The notes: generated by a model from the letters alone, not told the origin. Counted from the stretch's first letter, positions 1 through 11,640 are shown. The stretch is DNA of 64,000 nucleotides from Brachypterus glaber (GCA_958510825.1 OY294049.1:36732774-36796773); one strand, 5' to 3'. Numbers and translations: made by a program.

Positions 1-511
1 AGTGACGTTTATTTTTAGTGTGTGTTTTCATGAGAATATCTTTGGTTATTCTAAGGTAAGTTATAGATACCTGGAATATGATTTTAGAAATAACAATCAA
101 GTCTCTAAATCTTTATATGCGGCACATCAAAAACTGTAAGCCATGATTCTGGTGATTTAATTTTGAATTCTTAAGCACTATGTTTTCTTGTGTCAACTAT
201 AAATACGTTTAATGTTACCAAACTATAGTAAAACTATTGTTATCACAAAATACTAAGAGTAATCACATGATACCGATAAAAGTATTATAGTTTAGTAGCA
301 ACTTATAAAATATTTTGACGTTTATTTCTAACATAAACAAAATTTGAGGTTATGTGTCATAGAATTTTATAAAATCATAAATCTAGAGTGCTCCAGTAGA
401 CTATTCCGCCATCTGGTGGATTTCAGTCATTACGTAACACGAAAAAGCTAGTTAAAACTTCGGAGTGTCACAGGGTTGGTTTTAACGCTGGAAGTATAAA
501 AAAATACATAC
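1..511. other. DGK intron, 5' part of window
   Basis: This is intron sequence between exon 13 and the next, unseen, exon. I searched the minus strand for the expected continuation of the accessory domain and found none. No repeat was recognised. Confidence 0.6.
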
Positions 512-667
512 CGTTATTTCAATAAACTCGTGTAAATTTTTACACGAAGCTGAAAATTGTTCTGAAGTTGCGTATTCGAAATACCAAAGTTTGTTTTTCA
601 TTCTGCTGTTAAATTTTTCTGGATTTTTTTCTCGTTCTAGGTGGAATTTAACGCAAATAGCAGCATC
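512..667 (-). CDS. DGK exon 13 (accessory domain start)
   Basis: Residues 688-739. The exon begins [14 protein letters not shown] right after an acceptor TTCTAG and ends before the donor gtatgt, 156 bp, phase 0 on both sides. The block [15 protein letters not shown] is the strongly conserved segment at the start of the DGK accessory domain, which follows NNYFSIGV in the family. Type I enzymes of vertebrates read DASIAHRFH here, so the CVKF stretch is divergent. It lacks an in-frame ATG near its start, so a simple ORF scan would miss it. Confidence 0.9.
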
Positions 668-747
668 CTAGAAAAAATATGTAATATTAATTTGTTTGAA
701 TTTATTGTTTTTTATAAACTGTCTCTAATTTTAAATAAATATATTAC

Positions 748-1013
748 CACTCCAATGCTAAAGTAGTTGTTGATGATATTATACGGTATCCTGGTGTCTG
801 CAATTTTTTGATCCGGGTCTGGCAAAGAGGTGTCGGATAACTCGATCAACCACCTGTCTAACATCACCGTAGAGGCTCTTTGTATTTTGTGTAGCATTTT
901 ATGAATGGACTCTCCTTCATAGCCACCTCCCCATCGAAGGCATCGTGCTAGATCATTACCAGTTCCCAAAGGGATTACTGCTACTGCTGGTTGACATTCT
1001 AGCTCCACTTTGT
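748..1013 (-). CDS. DGK exon 12 (catalytic domain, second half)
   Basis: Residues 599-687. It carries PLGTGNDLARCLRWGGGYEG, the most conserved block of eukaryotic DGK catalytic domains, and ends in INNYFSIGV. A variable stretch of about 20 residues (SDTSLPDPDQK and around) lies between. Acceptor TTTTAG and donor gtaata; it enters in phase 1 and leaves in phase 0. Confidence 0.95.
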
Positions 1014-1130
1014 CTAAAAAAAAATATTACTGACTTAGGGAAATGTGAAAACCCTTTGTTAACTAGTGTAATAGCGATTTTGGTAGAAGTGTTCCCATTT
1101 TCCAGAACAAAATGTAAATAAAAAACCTAC

Positions 1131-1416
1131 CCATAGTTTCTAAAACCCATCCAACTGTGCCATCGCCTCCGCAGCAAACGACCTTGAAATTCGGAATTTC
1201 TTTGAACATAAGGAGTCCTTGCATAGGTCCTCCTCCCGTTCCTAAGATATGTACTTGTCTTGGGTTAAGAATGTATTGAAATTTTCTTAGTATCCTAGAT
1301 CCTTGCCTACCTCCAGATTTAGGATTTATAAATACTAATAATGGTATTGAATTGGGTACACATGTTATTTGGAATGACATTGCTGGTTGCTTGTTACTGG
1401 AAGTACCAAAACTTCC
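1131..1416 (-). CDS. DGK exon 11 (catalytic domain, first half)
   Basis: Residues 504-598. After about 25 linker residues comes [15 protein letters not shown], then [11 protein letters not shown] and the glycine-rich ATP site [15 protein letters not shown]. These are the diagnostic DAGKc motifs, so the active site looks intact. The HILGTGGGP segment replaces the more usual NLLKGGP-like loop. Acceptor is a long pyrimidine tract ending TTCAG; donor gtaggt; 286 bp, leaves in phase 1. Confidence 0.95.
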
Positions 1417-1900
1417 CTGAAAAAAAAAACACACAATATAGGATAGACACAGAAAAATATAATATAATAGTGGTAATACTCGGGATAGTAAAGAATATTT
1501 TAGCAATTAAGATTTAATCGGGCTCTTAACGTTTTGTATTGACAACAGACGCAAACAATTATGCCTTAGTCGCTGTCCTGTCACAAGGAAAGGTTTATTA
1601 TCATTTGAATAAAGTTTACGCAATTCTTTAATAACTGAGTTACTCAGAAAATGAGTTATTATTGGTAATTATTTCGTCAGTAAAATACTTTGGGTCGAAC
1701 ATTTAAAATAGTGACAGACCATAGACCACTTTACTCGTTTTTCTCCTTGTAGAACCTGACGGCTATATTTGGAAGAACGCGACTACGATATTATTTATAA
1801 AAAAGAAACCTAAACAGTAATGCGGGCACTTTATCCCATTTAGTAACGGACAAAAAATTGTGAAAACCGCCCAAAAATTGAAATATACAAATATACTTAC

Positions 1901-2059
1901 ATTACTTGAGTTTTCGCAACCATATTTTGACCCTCTTTTCTGCAGGGACCGTTGTCTATCTAAAACTATTGGGCAAATTGATGTGGGTGGTAGTATATGG
2001 ACGGCATGTTCTCCCAGACCGCACTCAGCTTTTACTTGGGACACGCATTTATTGTGTAA
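1901..2059 (-). CDS. DGK exon 10 (end of C1b and interdomain)
   Basis: Residues 451-503. It starts LHNKC, completing the His/Cys ligands of the second C1 finger, then [18 protein letters not shown], matching the CGLLRDHILPPSSIYP block that follows C1b in type I DGKs. The end is basic and Ser/Asn-rich. Donor gtaagt follows AAT; an alternative donor two codons earlier is not needed, as this one keeps the frame. Confidence 0.92.
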
Positions 2060-2335
2060 CTAAAAACGATATATATTTTATCATCACCTTTTATTTCAAA
2101 GACTAAAAAAAGTAATTTATCTTGTTTACTGTACACATAAAATAAATTACAATCTACTGAAACTAAATGAAGTAAAATAGAAAGGATATATCAACCTTTT
2201 TATTCGGAATTCTTTGCCTGTGGATAGAAAAAAGAGAAAATAAAAATAAAATATTAAGAATTTTCTAAAGAATTTCGCATACAAAGTATTATATAGATCT
2301 CTCTATTTAAGTTAATCTATGGGTTTGTTTCTTAC

Positions 2336-2535
2336 CGTAATTTGACACCATCTGCAGTGGAGTCCAGTAATTCCGGCTTTGACAGGTTTTCGACATCTTG
2401 CACACTTTCCTTGACAATTTCCTTCTACCCAATGGTGTTGTAATGTTTGTGAAGATTTTTTACTTTTGACGTATGTTGCTATACAACTTGCAGGAGCCCT
2501 TGCCACACATCTTTCATGAACGGTGTATTTGCAAA
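2336..2535 (-). CDS. DGK exon 9 (end of C1a, most of C1b)
   Basis: Residues 384-450. [10 protein letters not shown] completes the first C1 domain. [19 protein letters not shown] and [10 protein letters not shown] form the second. Cys/His spacing fits the C1 zinc-finger pattern. In type I DGKs the C1 domains mostly do not bind phorbol ester strongly; whether this copy does cannot be read from sequence. Confidence 0.95.
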
Positions 2536-3655
2536 CTAAATTAAACAAAAACAGGCTGAAATGAATACCCTTTCAAGACGGGCACTATCTTTAAATTGCT
2601 ATATCTCGGAAACTAATAGTCCTACGACAAAAATGATAAAGTTTAAGTAGCAAATTTAAAATTCTTTGTAGATATGTATTTATCCTAAGATATATAATAA
2701 GCGAGTTATCCATAAAAATAATAGTTTTTTCTATAAATTTATCATTTGTATTTAATTAATTAGTTTCGCTCGGTTTTTAGTTCTGGGTATACCCCGACGC
2801 GACGCGTATACCGTCGCGGCGGTTACAAAAAACTTTAGTCACATTTTTATTTTTTCTATTGCTTGTTATATTATTAAATGTCCAATAAATTTTTGTATAA
2901 ATTTTAAGCTATTAAATATTAAACTAGAGCTTAACAGTTGTGATTCATTTGAATATCGGGACCTCGTTAATTACCATTATATAGAGCTCGAACTCCAATG
3001 ACACGTTTAAAGTTAACTAATGCGAAATTCATGTATGTTAATTACTAGCCTGTAAAATTTGATACGAAATTAAAATTTGCAATTATCGAACGGTTTTTAA
3101 TTTCATTAAGTCCCTTAATGAACATTAATAAATATTTTATTCACAATTATTTAGAAATAAGCTAATTAGATATATACGTAAAAGTTGGAAAATCAATTAT
3201 TGTTAACTTCTACTACTTAAAAAATTTGAAACACCACATTTCCATCCCTTGGTGGGGAACTGTCTTGTGACTAACTTTACTTTACTTCAGATATGTCAAA
3301 AACTTAAATGTATTAAAATGTTATGGAAAAAATAATTTTAAGTAGGTACTTATTTTTTTAAGATAAAATGAGATACACATTTAAATTGCAAAATTTTCGT
3401 ATTTCTAAAATATATTTTTAAAACCATTTTAACTGTCATTTCTGAAAGATAAGTTCTGCCACCGCCGGTAATTTAACGAAGTAAATACATAACGTTATTT
3501 ATATACTGTTTTAGATAAATATTTATTTTTTATGTTAAATGAATATTTATATTCAATATATGTATATGTTTTAAAATTGACGCCCCTTGGTCAGCTAAGT
3601 TTCCCTCAGTAAATGAAACATTTTCCACCTCACCATATAATATACTATTACTTAC
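2536..3655. other. DGK intron between exons 9 and 8
   Basis: No gene or known repeat was recognised. A CpG-rich patch (about 2790-2822, ACGCGACGCG and CGTCGCGGCGG) stands out against the AT-rich background. Confidence 0.5.
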
Positions 3656-3893
3656 ACGTGCAACATAGGCCTTTTTTGCCAAGTCCAACCAACATATTCA
3701 GACACAAATTGCAGTAGGCCGGTCGACTGAAATGTTTCAGTCGCCACAAATGGTTGCCGTCTTCTTTAACGTTGGCGTCCAAACCGAGCAGAACCAAAAG
3801 CGGTATCGTGGTGAGACCCCCTCGTTTCCATTCTTCCAAAGACACGGTTCCGTCTGCGTCGTAGTCTATTTCGATCATCATGTCTTGAAGAAT
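3656..3893 (-). CDS. DGK exon 8 (EF-hand 2 and start of C1a)
   Basis: Residues 305-383. EF-hand 2 loop [12 protein letters not shown] has acidic residues at loop positions 1, 3, 5 and 12 and Gly at 6, so calcium binding looks intact. Then [17 protein letters not shown], and C1a from HLWRLKHF through CNLC and GLCCT. 238 bp, donor gtaagt, leaves in phase 1 so that the codon TTT spans the junction. Confidence 0.95.
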
Positions 3894-4121
3894 CTACAAA
3901 CAGTAAAACACGAATCACTCTTTTGATAATTGTTCCTAAAAATCAAACTTATTATTATATCGTCAAGAATCGGGTACGATTTTCAGCCATTGTTAAATAG
4001 AAGAAAACCCTGTACTCGAAAAAATCCCTGGTACTAAGGATTATTTCCATTTTCGTCATGTGTAACTAAGGAAATACCTGTTTAAATAATCATTTTGTTT
4101 ATTTAAATTGTGAATTTTTAT

Positions 4122-4366
4122 CGTCAAACTAACAACTCTTCTTTCTAGAGTACCGTTAAAATAAAATATCGCCAACATCTCGGTTTGGACTTTTACAAAT
4201 AGTAGGTATATTCAGGCCTGAACAATAACAATTACCAGTAACTGTTATTGTTGTCTCTGTTAGAACAAAGCTGTGCGAGTAAGACAGACAAGTGTATATG
4301 TTGGCTACGTTTTTTTCAGTTTTTACAAATGAAATCCTATTCTAGAGGGGAGTTATTAGTTCGTTG
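4122..4366 (+). mobile_element. hAT-like MITE (family B, copy 1)
   Basis: The ends are inverted repeats (AACTAACAACTC at left, GAGTTATTAGTTCGTTG at right) with an 8-bp duplication ATTTTTAT at 4114-4121 and 4367-4374. The interior matches, in reverse orientation, the element at 57610-57861, which also has an 8-bp duplication. Eight-base duplications and short TIRs point to a non-autonomous hAT-type element. It lies in the intron between DGK exons 8 and 7. Confidence 0.75.
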
Positions 4367-4831
4367 ATTTTTATTAACAAACATTACGCAACCTCATGTT
4401 TTTTCCGTCTAAGTTTGCTGTGTGTACTTACGAAAACCTTTTTGCTTATCAAGCACTCGACAACCAAACAACAAACTTAGCCGAAAAAATCATTCGTTCT
4501 TGTTATATTACCTATGAAAAAAATACGTTTTCCTTCAATTTTTGTTTCTATTTTTTAAAAAAGTTTAGCCCCCTTTTCCTTTTTTGGTTTTAGGTGGATT
4601 TTATTTTAAATGTGGTATGGTATATATATAAGACCAATATTGGTCCTTTTTATAAAAGTATTTTTATAAATACTCTCCTGCTGTATAGCTGCGGGGAATA
4701 TAATAATCAAAGCGTTGCTTTGTTCTAAAGGGGGGACAGCCGTCTTGCGGTGCACCGTTTTTATCAGTTTTGAATTGATTCTACGCTCATGAACAAACAA
4801 AAAACAGCTCGCTTATCCCCGACGTATGTTC

Positions 4832-5019
4832 ATTGTTGGCCCCGATTGCCATTTTCAGTTAATTAATAATTTAAATTTGGCGAAGGCGTACTCCCTAGAT
4901 ATATTGGTTTGGAAAGTCAATTAAAGCCGGTGGTTCCCTCTACTACTAGCCCACACAAGTCCTGGACTTAAGGGATGCTTAATTAAGTGTAATAGTACGA
5001 GGTTAAAAACAAACATATA
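4832..5019 (+). mobile_element. SINE, 5'-truncated copy
   Basis: It matches the body and tail of the full copy at about 61005-61270 (blocks TTTGGCGAAGGCGTACTC, AAAGCCGGTGGTTCCCTC, CACACAAGTCCTGGACTTA). The tRNA-like head is missing. The tail ends about 10 nt inside the intron that starts at the exon 7 donor. Confidence 0.8.
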
Positions 5020-5028
5020 AATACTTAC

Positions 5029-5153
5029 AGGCTTTAACTCCGTCACATCCCATCCCAAATATTCTGCAACGGTCATCATTTGATTAACTATAGAATCCAT
5101 TTCGTTTGTGTCCAATACACCGTTTCCATCCGTATCGTAAAGTCGGAACATGA
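5029..5153 (-). CDS. DGK exon 7 (EF-hand 1)
   Basis: Residues 262-304. [19 protein letters not shown] is a canonical EF-hand 1 (loop [12 protein letters not shown]), followed by [14 protein letters not shown], as in vertebrate type I DGKs. Enters in phase 1, leaves in phase 0; donor gtaagt. Confidence 0.95.
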
Positions 5154-5271
5154 CTAGAAAATTAAACCAGTTTTAAACGGAGCCAGAAAATAGCAATTTT
5201 TATATCAGATCACGGACGTCCAGCGACATAATTCTCAAAATCGGAATTTACGACGTTTTTTTTTAATTTTA

Positions 5272-5877
5272 TACACGGTGTTTGCAGTCTTTTGGCAGAA
5301 AATAAAGGAGATGATTCTACATCAGAAAACAGGTAAACCCAACACATAAACATATGTCCGGAAATAGGCCCTAAGAAAGCACCAAGCACCAATAAAATTT
5401 TGATGCTGCAGGGCGATTCTTCACCGAAACACCTGTATTTAATATTAAAGGAGTAATACCCTTTTAAAAAGTAACATTTTTGGTGGCACAAAATGTTACT
5501 TCCTCTTTAGTTGCATTTTTTTTATACGGTTGCTCAAAAAAAAAAATACACATCAAAAAGTTTGGAGCAAAAATGTGTTATGACACATTTTGTCGGTCTA
5601 GGCACGCCTCTGGATAGATTCAAAAAAATAAATTAACATAAACTAAATGCCGTTATTAATAGTAGTATACTAGCAAAACCTCGTCGCTCTAGCTCAAAGG
5701 GTACTAGAGTTATTAATTAAAAACCTTTTTAGTACAATTTTAAAGGGTCGTAGCTAGTTACTAATTAACTCTCTTAGGATTCGTTTCCGGACCTATGTTG
5801 CTATGCTGGTTTTTCAAGTTTTGTGATGTAGAATCATCCCCTTTATTTTCCGTTAAAAGATTGCAAACACCGTGTAT
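5272..5877. mobile_element. Foldback element, TACACGGTGTTTGCAG type, copy 1
   Basis: Left end TACACGGTGTTTGCAG and right end CTGCAAACACCGTGTA are inverted repeats, and similarity continues inwards (GATGATTCTACATCA against TGATGTAGAATCATC). A second full copy lies at 38018-38690. No coding capacity was seen. Confidence 0.8.
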
Positions 5878-5921
5878 ATTAAATGAGAAAAAATTAAATG
5901 ACTCATTTACTTATTTATTAG

Positions 5922-6346
5922 ATATCCAGGGGATATACTTTCTGGATATAGAGTATATCCATTGGCTAGCCATTAGATATCCCATAGACATCCAAATGTC
6001 CGCCTATATCCAGGATGTCCACTGGATATCCACGAGATATCCACTGGATATCCATGAGATATCCACTGGACATCTATTTTTTTAACCTCCCTAAAGTATA
6101 TCCACTGGATATCCATTAGAGATCCATCATGGATATCCGGGATATCCATGGATATATAGTGGATATACTTTAGGGAGGTCAAAAAAATAGATGTCCAGTG
6201 GATATCTCATGGATATCCAGTGGATATCCTGGACATAGGCGGACATTTGGATGTCCATGGGATATCTAATGGCTATCCAATGGATATACTTTATATCCAG
6301 AAAGTATATCTCCTGAATATCTAATAGTTATTATGTGCTATCTGGG
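5922..6346. repeat. GATATCC palindrome array inside a foldback element
   Basis: Dozens of copies of GGATATCC, itself palindromic, are arranged as two long inverted arms (about 5922-6110 and 6120-6320) that would form a hairpin near 400 nt. The right flank ends TGTGCTATCTGGG, so on the minus strand it begins CCCAGATAGCACA. The same terminus is at 25725, where GATATCC motifs also recur. Confidence 0.8.
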
Positions 6347-6824
6347 AAGATATTCAATATAAATAATTTGAACTTTGATAATTATTATTCTTCACAAAAC
6401 ATTTTATTATCGAATTAAATTTTTGGGGAATCGCACCCCAGTTGGTAATTTTATAGCTGGGATTATTATGGCTTAATAAAAACGCAAATTCTATTAAAAA
6501 GAATAAAGACATATATTTTTATTGCTTTCTATTATGATTTCTCTTTTAACATGAGCTTTCCCTTTTTTTATATATCTAAAAATGACAAAAGGCCCCAGGC
6601 TAAACGACCCTCGAGTATGATTAATATTGCGATTTTGGTTATAACTTTTCTGTCTAAATTATTTTATATTGACAGAGGCCATGACAAATCGCTTACTTTT
6701 AGCTTGAATTCGCATCAATGTTTTAAAAGTTTTGTATTTTGAATAACAAGTAAATTTTATCAATTATCACAAATTAGATTTTACTAAAATATTATGTTCT
6801 TTCAAAAACTAATAATTTTCTTTG

Positions 6825-6880
6825 AAAACGGGATCAGATTAGATCCCGAAACGTTAGAAGTTAACTTTTATTCAGTTTTT
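6825..6880 (+). ncRNA. Possible hammerhead-like motif of a Penelope-type terminus
   Basis: GGGATC-AGATTA-GATCCC forms a perfect 6-bp stem followed by CGAAACGTT. This resembles stem II plus GAAA of the hammerhead motifs found in Penelope-like element termini. The CUGAUGA core is not intact, so this is a degenerate candidate only. Confidence 0.3.
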
Positions 6881-7181
6881 CGTTCTTTTTTAATTATTTT
6901 AACGATTTATCAAAGACTTAAGTAATTGAATAAAACAGTAATAACATTATTAAAAAATTTTGTAGTCAAAGAAAAAGTATAGCCTGCGGCTCGTGTGTCA
7001 GAATTTACACTCGTGAAGAATATGCGTTATTCCAAACTTGTTATAGAATATACTCTAAAGAGTGGGCTTTTGAAAAAGGTGCACTATTCCAAAATTTCAT
7101 TAAATTACGAAAGTATGTTCCCTAAAACCGGTGCCGGATGGAGTGACACTAAAAAACGAATAAAATGCATGACGTACTTAC

Positions 7182-7304
7182 ATTCCAATTTGTCTTCAGG
7201 CCGTCCTGCTTCCAACAGTGACAAATAACATACGATGTCTTTTAATGAAACCTTAACGGTGTTCACATCCAGCATGCTTGCTTTTCTTACGATATGTCTA
7301 ACTT
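7182..7304 (-). CDS. DGK exon 6 (end of RVH domain)
   Basis: Residues 222-262. [23 protein letters not shown] matches the conserved end of the recoverin-homology region of type I DGKs just before EF-hand 1. 123 bp, phase 1 at both ends, so it could be skipped without a frameshift, but it carries conserved structure and is probably constitutive. Confidence 0.93.
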
Positions 7305-7659
7305 CTGAAAATAATTGTTATTTGAGACAGTGGATTGTAATAAAGCTTTCTTTAGTTTATTTTTGAGGTAAATAATAGTCCTGGCAGAAATGGATTATAT
7401 CTCTACAACCTACTTATATAGTGCTAGCACATTCAGTTTTTACGTTGCTGAGGAGTTTCACAAGTAACATGTAACAAGTTTAACATTGCGAAAGAAAAAG
7501 ACTTTTTCAAAAAGTTAAAGTTTGTCAATAACCTATTACGAAACAATATATAATAATTGATGACGTTGGGTATCGAAAGACTCTGATTTTTAAATTCTAA
7601 GCTAAAGGCTGTAGAAAAAATAGTATATACAGTTCGTTTGTGAATAGCCTCTAGAGCAC

Positions 7660-7682
7660 TTATATATATATATATATATAAT
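7660..7682. repeat. (TA)n microsatellite
   Basis: About eleven TA units in the exon 6-5 intron. Confidence 0.9.
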
Positions 7683-8319
7683 ATTCGTGCGCAAGAGTTG
7701 ATTCGCTTCCATAATATAGTAATTTTGTGATTTCAATAACTTGTAAACGCTGATGTCTACAGCCTTCAAATTCAGCACACATTGTACTAAATACTGGTAA
7801 AATAAGATTTAAAATCTATAATTTGAATCACTTAAAGGACATTGCATAATACGAAAAAAAATTTAAGAAAGTTAAGAAGGTCGTCCGATTTTCTTAATCA
7901 TTATTATTTTTTCTTTATCATTATTATTTTTTCGCAGCTTGATAGTATCTAAACATTATAAAACTTGAAACAAAGAATAGTCATATTTTAATCAACTATG
8001 TTGTATTAGCCAGCAATTTTTATCACAAAATTATAAATAAATTCAAAATTTTTATAAATGCATGGACAGGTTGTATTCGTCTTAAGAACTGCCACTACAG
8101 AAACTAATTCTCAAATTAGACCGCATCAAATACTTCCCAGGCAGGAATGTTAATTAAATTTTGGAAATATATCGCCAAGTTTGTTAAGTCTATGCAAATT
8201 CGGCTTTAGGAATATTAAAAGCCATATCACGTACACTAGGTTGGTCCTTAAAAAATAGCTTTTTTCGGGACGCTTACTAAGTTTGTTCCAAAAATGTCCA
8301 AACCAAATTATATATTATT

Positions 8320-8945
8320 TACAGTAAATGGTATATTGCGTTTTCCAAATACTTAAAAAAATATATTAAAAAAAAAAAAAACTAAAGAGTTACTTAAAAA
8401 AAGATCTTTTTTGAAATTCGAAAAATTATTGAAAAAAAAAATTAAAAAAACTTTTCAAAGTAACATTTTTTTTAATTTTTCAATTTTTTTATTAAATTTT
8501 CTTTATGCGAAAACGAAAAATTAAAAACAAACTCGAAAAAAAAATTCTAAATTTTTAATTTTATTTTTTTTATTTTCTTTTGGTAGAATTTATCATTATA
8601 ATAAAACTATGCTTTTTTTGATTTTTTTTTTTAAATTTAACTCGCCATAACTTTTTTGTTTTTGGGGGGATTACTTTTAAAAATAATAGAGATCTTCCCC
8701 TCGTAGAACTTGATTTTTCCTGAAATTTTCAAGTCGATCCGATTATTCGTTCTTGAGTTATCGTGTTCATAAAAATCGTGACATCAGATGGACGGACGTT
8801 TGAAAAAATATAGTTGCTTATTTTTTCATTATATTCAAGAATTTTTTGTCTAGGATGATTTTTGATTTTTTTTTTTGAAAATTCGAAACTAACGTATATT
8901 ATTCTAGCGCAGGCGCTGTAAATAATATAATAATGTATGCCAAAT
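8320..8945 (+). mobile_element. Dispersed repeat family X, copy 1
   Basis: Begins ACAGTAAATGGTATATTGC, has A/T-run sections and the conserved blocks TTTTTGGGGGGATTACTTTT and ATTATTCGTTCTTGAGTTAT, and ends CTAGCGCAGGCGCTGTAAAT. Related copies lie at about 10765-11175, 12270-12385, 24850-25175, 39270-39780 and (end only, reversed) 43255-43340. No coding capacity was recognised. Confidence 0.7.
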
Positions 8946-8999
8946 TTCAGGTTAATAGTTCAACGTTAGTTAACACTTGCCGCATCGAGTCTCAAAAAG

Positions 9000-9240
9000 G
9001 AGACAAATAGTATATTACATATTTAACGAGCGTATAATAATTGCTATTAATCAATAAAAATTTTAGGACAAGAGCCGATAGGCGAGTGGCGTAATCACCC
9101 AAATGAATAATAGGTATTATACGCGAGTAAAATACTATACTTTATCCACGCCCATTTCACAGTATAAACAGTTTATTTTTAGAGACCTGTGATTTATTAT
9201 AATAGACCTATAAATCACGGCCGTGGATAAACATTTTTAA
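9000..9240 (-). repeat. Dispersed repeat related to the 61.3-kb tandem
   Basis: In reverse it matches the units at 61277-61622 (blocks GAGCGTATAATAATTGCTAT, GAGCCGATAGGCGAGTGGC, AATCACGGCCGTGGATAA). Confidence 0.65.
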
Positions 9241-9429
9241 GGGTGTAAAAGCCAGGTTTTATCGAAAAAATGAAAAGAAAAGAAAATGTTTGGGGCTATG
9301 CGATTTTTTTTGCTTGAAAAAACAGACCATAGTAAGTGATTAACAAATTAATTCTACACCAAGTACTGACACTGACAAATAAAAGTGCCCAATTAAAAAA
9401 ACAAGGAGAAACTGAGATTTGATTAAAAA

Positions 9430-9656
9430 TAAATAATAATTTCATATTAAAAAAATGGCGGACCAACATCGCGTCGCATATAACTGACAGCTGTTTTACG
9501 ATTGACATTCCGGTTGCCTACACTGTGCGCGCGAAAAAAATCACTTTTCTGCTTGCTGTCATGGTAACGAGCAGAAAAGTAAAATACTAAGAAATAGGTT
9601 ATTTCGAAGTCTGAAAACTTCATTTGTTTTTGTAGAAATGTTAACTTTACTAGAAA
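9430..9656 (-). mobile_element. MITE family A, truncated copy
   Basis: Reverse-oriented match to 23634-23870 (blocks TTCTGCTTGCTGTCATGG, GTGCGCGCGAAAAAAATCAC). The TTTTTTCTACGATC terminus is missing. Confidence 0.65.
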
Positions 9657-10173
9657 AAATTAATTTAACGGCGCCTTTTTCGTGACATTAGTTTTTCTTG
9701 AAGTACGTAGAGCACAGGCAATGTCACTACTTGGTGTGAATTTGCTTGGGTTATTAAAGTTTATTTTTTTAAGGTTATTTTAAACCTTCCCGCTTGTAAA
9801 CAATCTCGAAATTACCATAGCCACGTTAGATACGCATGCGTCGTAAGCGAAATGACTAGGTCCAATTTGCACAACCGTAAAACGTTGACGTGCCATTACC
9901 GAGAACAAAACAATTGTTTATTCCTCTAAATTATTGGAATAAAAGCGATTTTATAAGCAAGCTTTATCAATTCTCTTTTTTTACATCAAAACATCATAAA
10001 AACAAAGTAAGTAAACAAAAATTATACATTTTGGTTATGTTGACATTCAAAACAAGCCACATGCTTTATTGTAAATTGGACTTTGTGGAGTATTTAGCGG
10101 CAAATTTAAAATAACTATACCTTAAAAAAATAAATTTTAGTAATAACTTGACGATGATGATGATAAATATTAC

Positions 10174-10335
10174 CTTCAAGTTTTCCGTTATTAACTAAAA
10201 GTGAATTATTCGATTTTTTTGATGAATTTCTTGATATTTGACTATGAGATGGAGATGAGTCTGTACTTTTCTTTCCTAAAACTTCATGGCATGAGTACGA
10301 TGTATGAGTAATGGTTAACATTGGATGCACAGTAC
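10174..10335 (-). CDS. DGK exon 5 (Ser-rich linker)
   Basis: Residues 168-221. It is rich in Ser, His, Lys and Asn (STDSSPSHSQISRNSSKKS), a low-complexity linker splitting the RVH domain from its C-terminal end. Vertebrate type I DGKs lack a segment of this size. 162 bp, phase 1 at both ends, so it can be included or skipped in frame. Splice sites are good (TTACAG, gtaata). Serine clusters could be phosphorylated, but that is inference. Confidence 0.85.
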
Positions 10336-10764
10336 CTGTAACAAAAAAAATGTAGTTATACAGAGCGTTTCAAAAGTCCGCCCGCCCTTTAACTTTTAAA
10401 CGGCTTGAAATATAAACTTGAAGTTCGTAACAGGTAAATAACATAACCTAAGTAATTTTTTGGTATATATTTTTTCTATTTGATATGCTTAGGGGATAAA
10501 GTGGAGGCAGGGGACAAGGAGGGATTTTTTTTAATGGAAAGGGGGGTCGTGTGATACATCATTTTAAAGCATATAAAATTCTCTATTTGATCACATATTT
10601 TTTAAGAATTTTTTTGGTGGTTTAAAAGAGTGTTGAAAATGGGAAAATTCCCCTCTCAAGCAGAAGTCAAAAATTACAGTCATTTTGCGCTCTAAATACA
10701 AAAACAAGCAGTGAAGATATGTTATGCTACGCATTACATTATATATAGTTTATAGTTTATAAAC

Positions 10765-11175
10765 TATTCACAGTAAATGGTATATTGCATTTTCCCAAAT
10801 ACTTAAAAAAAAAATAATTTTCAAAAAAAATTATAAAACAATTTATCATTTTTTTAAAAAAGATCTTTTTTTGAAAAACGAAAAATTTCTGAAAAAAAGA
10901 AAATAAAAAAATATTTTTTTTTGAAAATCATAGTTTTTTTATTTTTTTTTTTTAACTTTTTTGTTTTTGGGGGGATTACTTTTAAAATTAGTAGAATTAA
11001 TCCCTATAGTAAAGGTAATTTTTCCTCAAAAAGTTACGTTAATCGGAATTTACTTTCAGCTTTTTTGATTTTTTAAAAAGTTTAACCTTCCATAACTTTT
11101 TTGTTTTTGGAGGGACTACTTTTAAAAACAAATATCGTGACATCAGACGAACATTTGAAAAAATAAGCTTATTTT
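10765..11175 (+). mobile_element. Dispersed repeat family X, copy 2
   Basis: Shares CACAGTAAATGGTATATTGC and TTTTTGGGGGGATTACTTTT with copy 1; the 3' end is missing. Confidence 0.65.
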
Positions 11176-11494
11176 TTCATGAAACAATTCGACACTCCTA
11201 AGCAACAAGGATGTAACTCAAGTTAGACCCATTTTGAGTTATACTCATAGGTAAACGCCTTGAAAAAAGACACACATGGTGGTACTACTCAGGTTTCTCC
11301 ACAGTCCACTTTAAGCAAAAGTTTACTTAAAATCACCTAAGTAAGAAATTCTAAACTTGAATATTATCAGAAACAAACAGTAAATAAACAATAAATACTT
11401 TAACAGTTAAATAGAGAATTTTATAAGCTTTCAAATGATGTATCACATGACTTCCTTTTCCACTTCAATCATTTACCCACCCTTAAATAACAAA

Positions 11495-11640
11495 AAATAG
11501 TATATTCTATAACTAGTATGGAATAGACAATATTCCACGCGAGCGGAAAGTTTGTCATACGAGCCGGCAGGCGAGTATGACGGTCCCGCGTGCGCGGAAT
11601 GACTATTCCATACGTGTTATAGACTATACTTTTTCTTCGA
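11495..11640. repeat. CG-rich foldback, TATAACTAGTATGGAATAG type
   Basis: An imperfect palindrome with ends AGTATATTCTATAAC and GTTATAGACTATACT and a GC-rich centre. Related sequences are at 12640-12775 and 58265-58412. A stretch of open reading frame on it is a by-product. Confidence 0.6.

Noticed and set aside
8500..8600. CRISPR-like or regulatory array in the A/T runs
   Set aside because: These are simple A/T-rich parts of repeat family X, without spacer-repeat structure.
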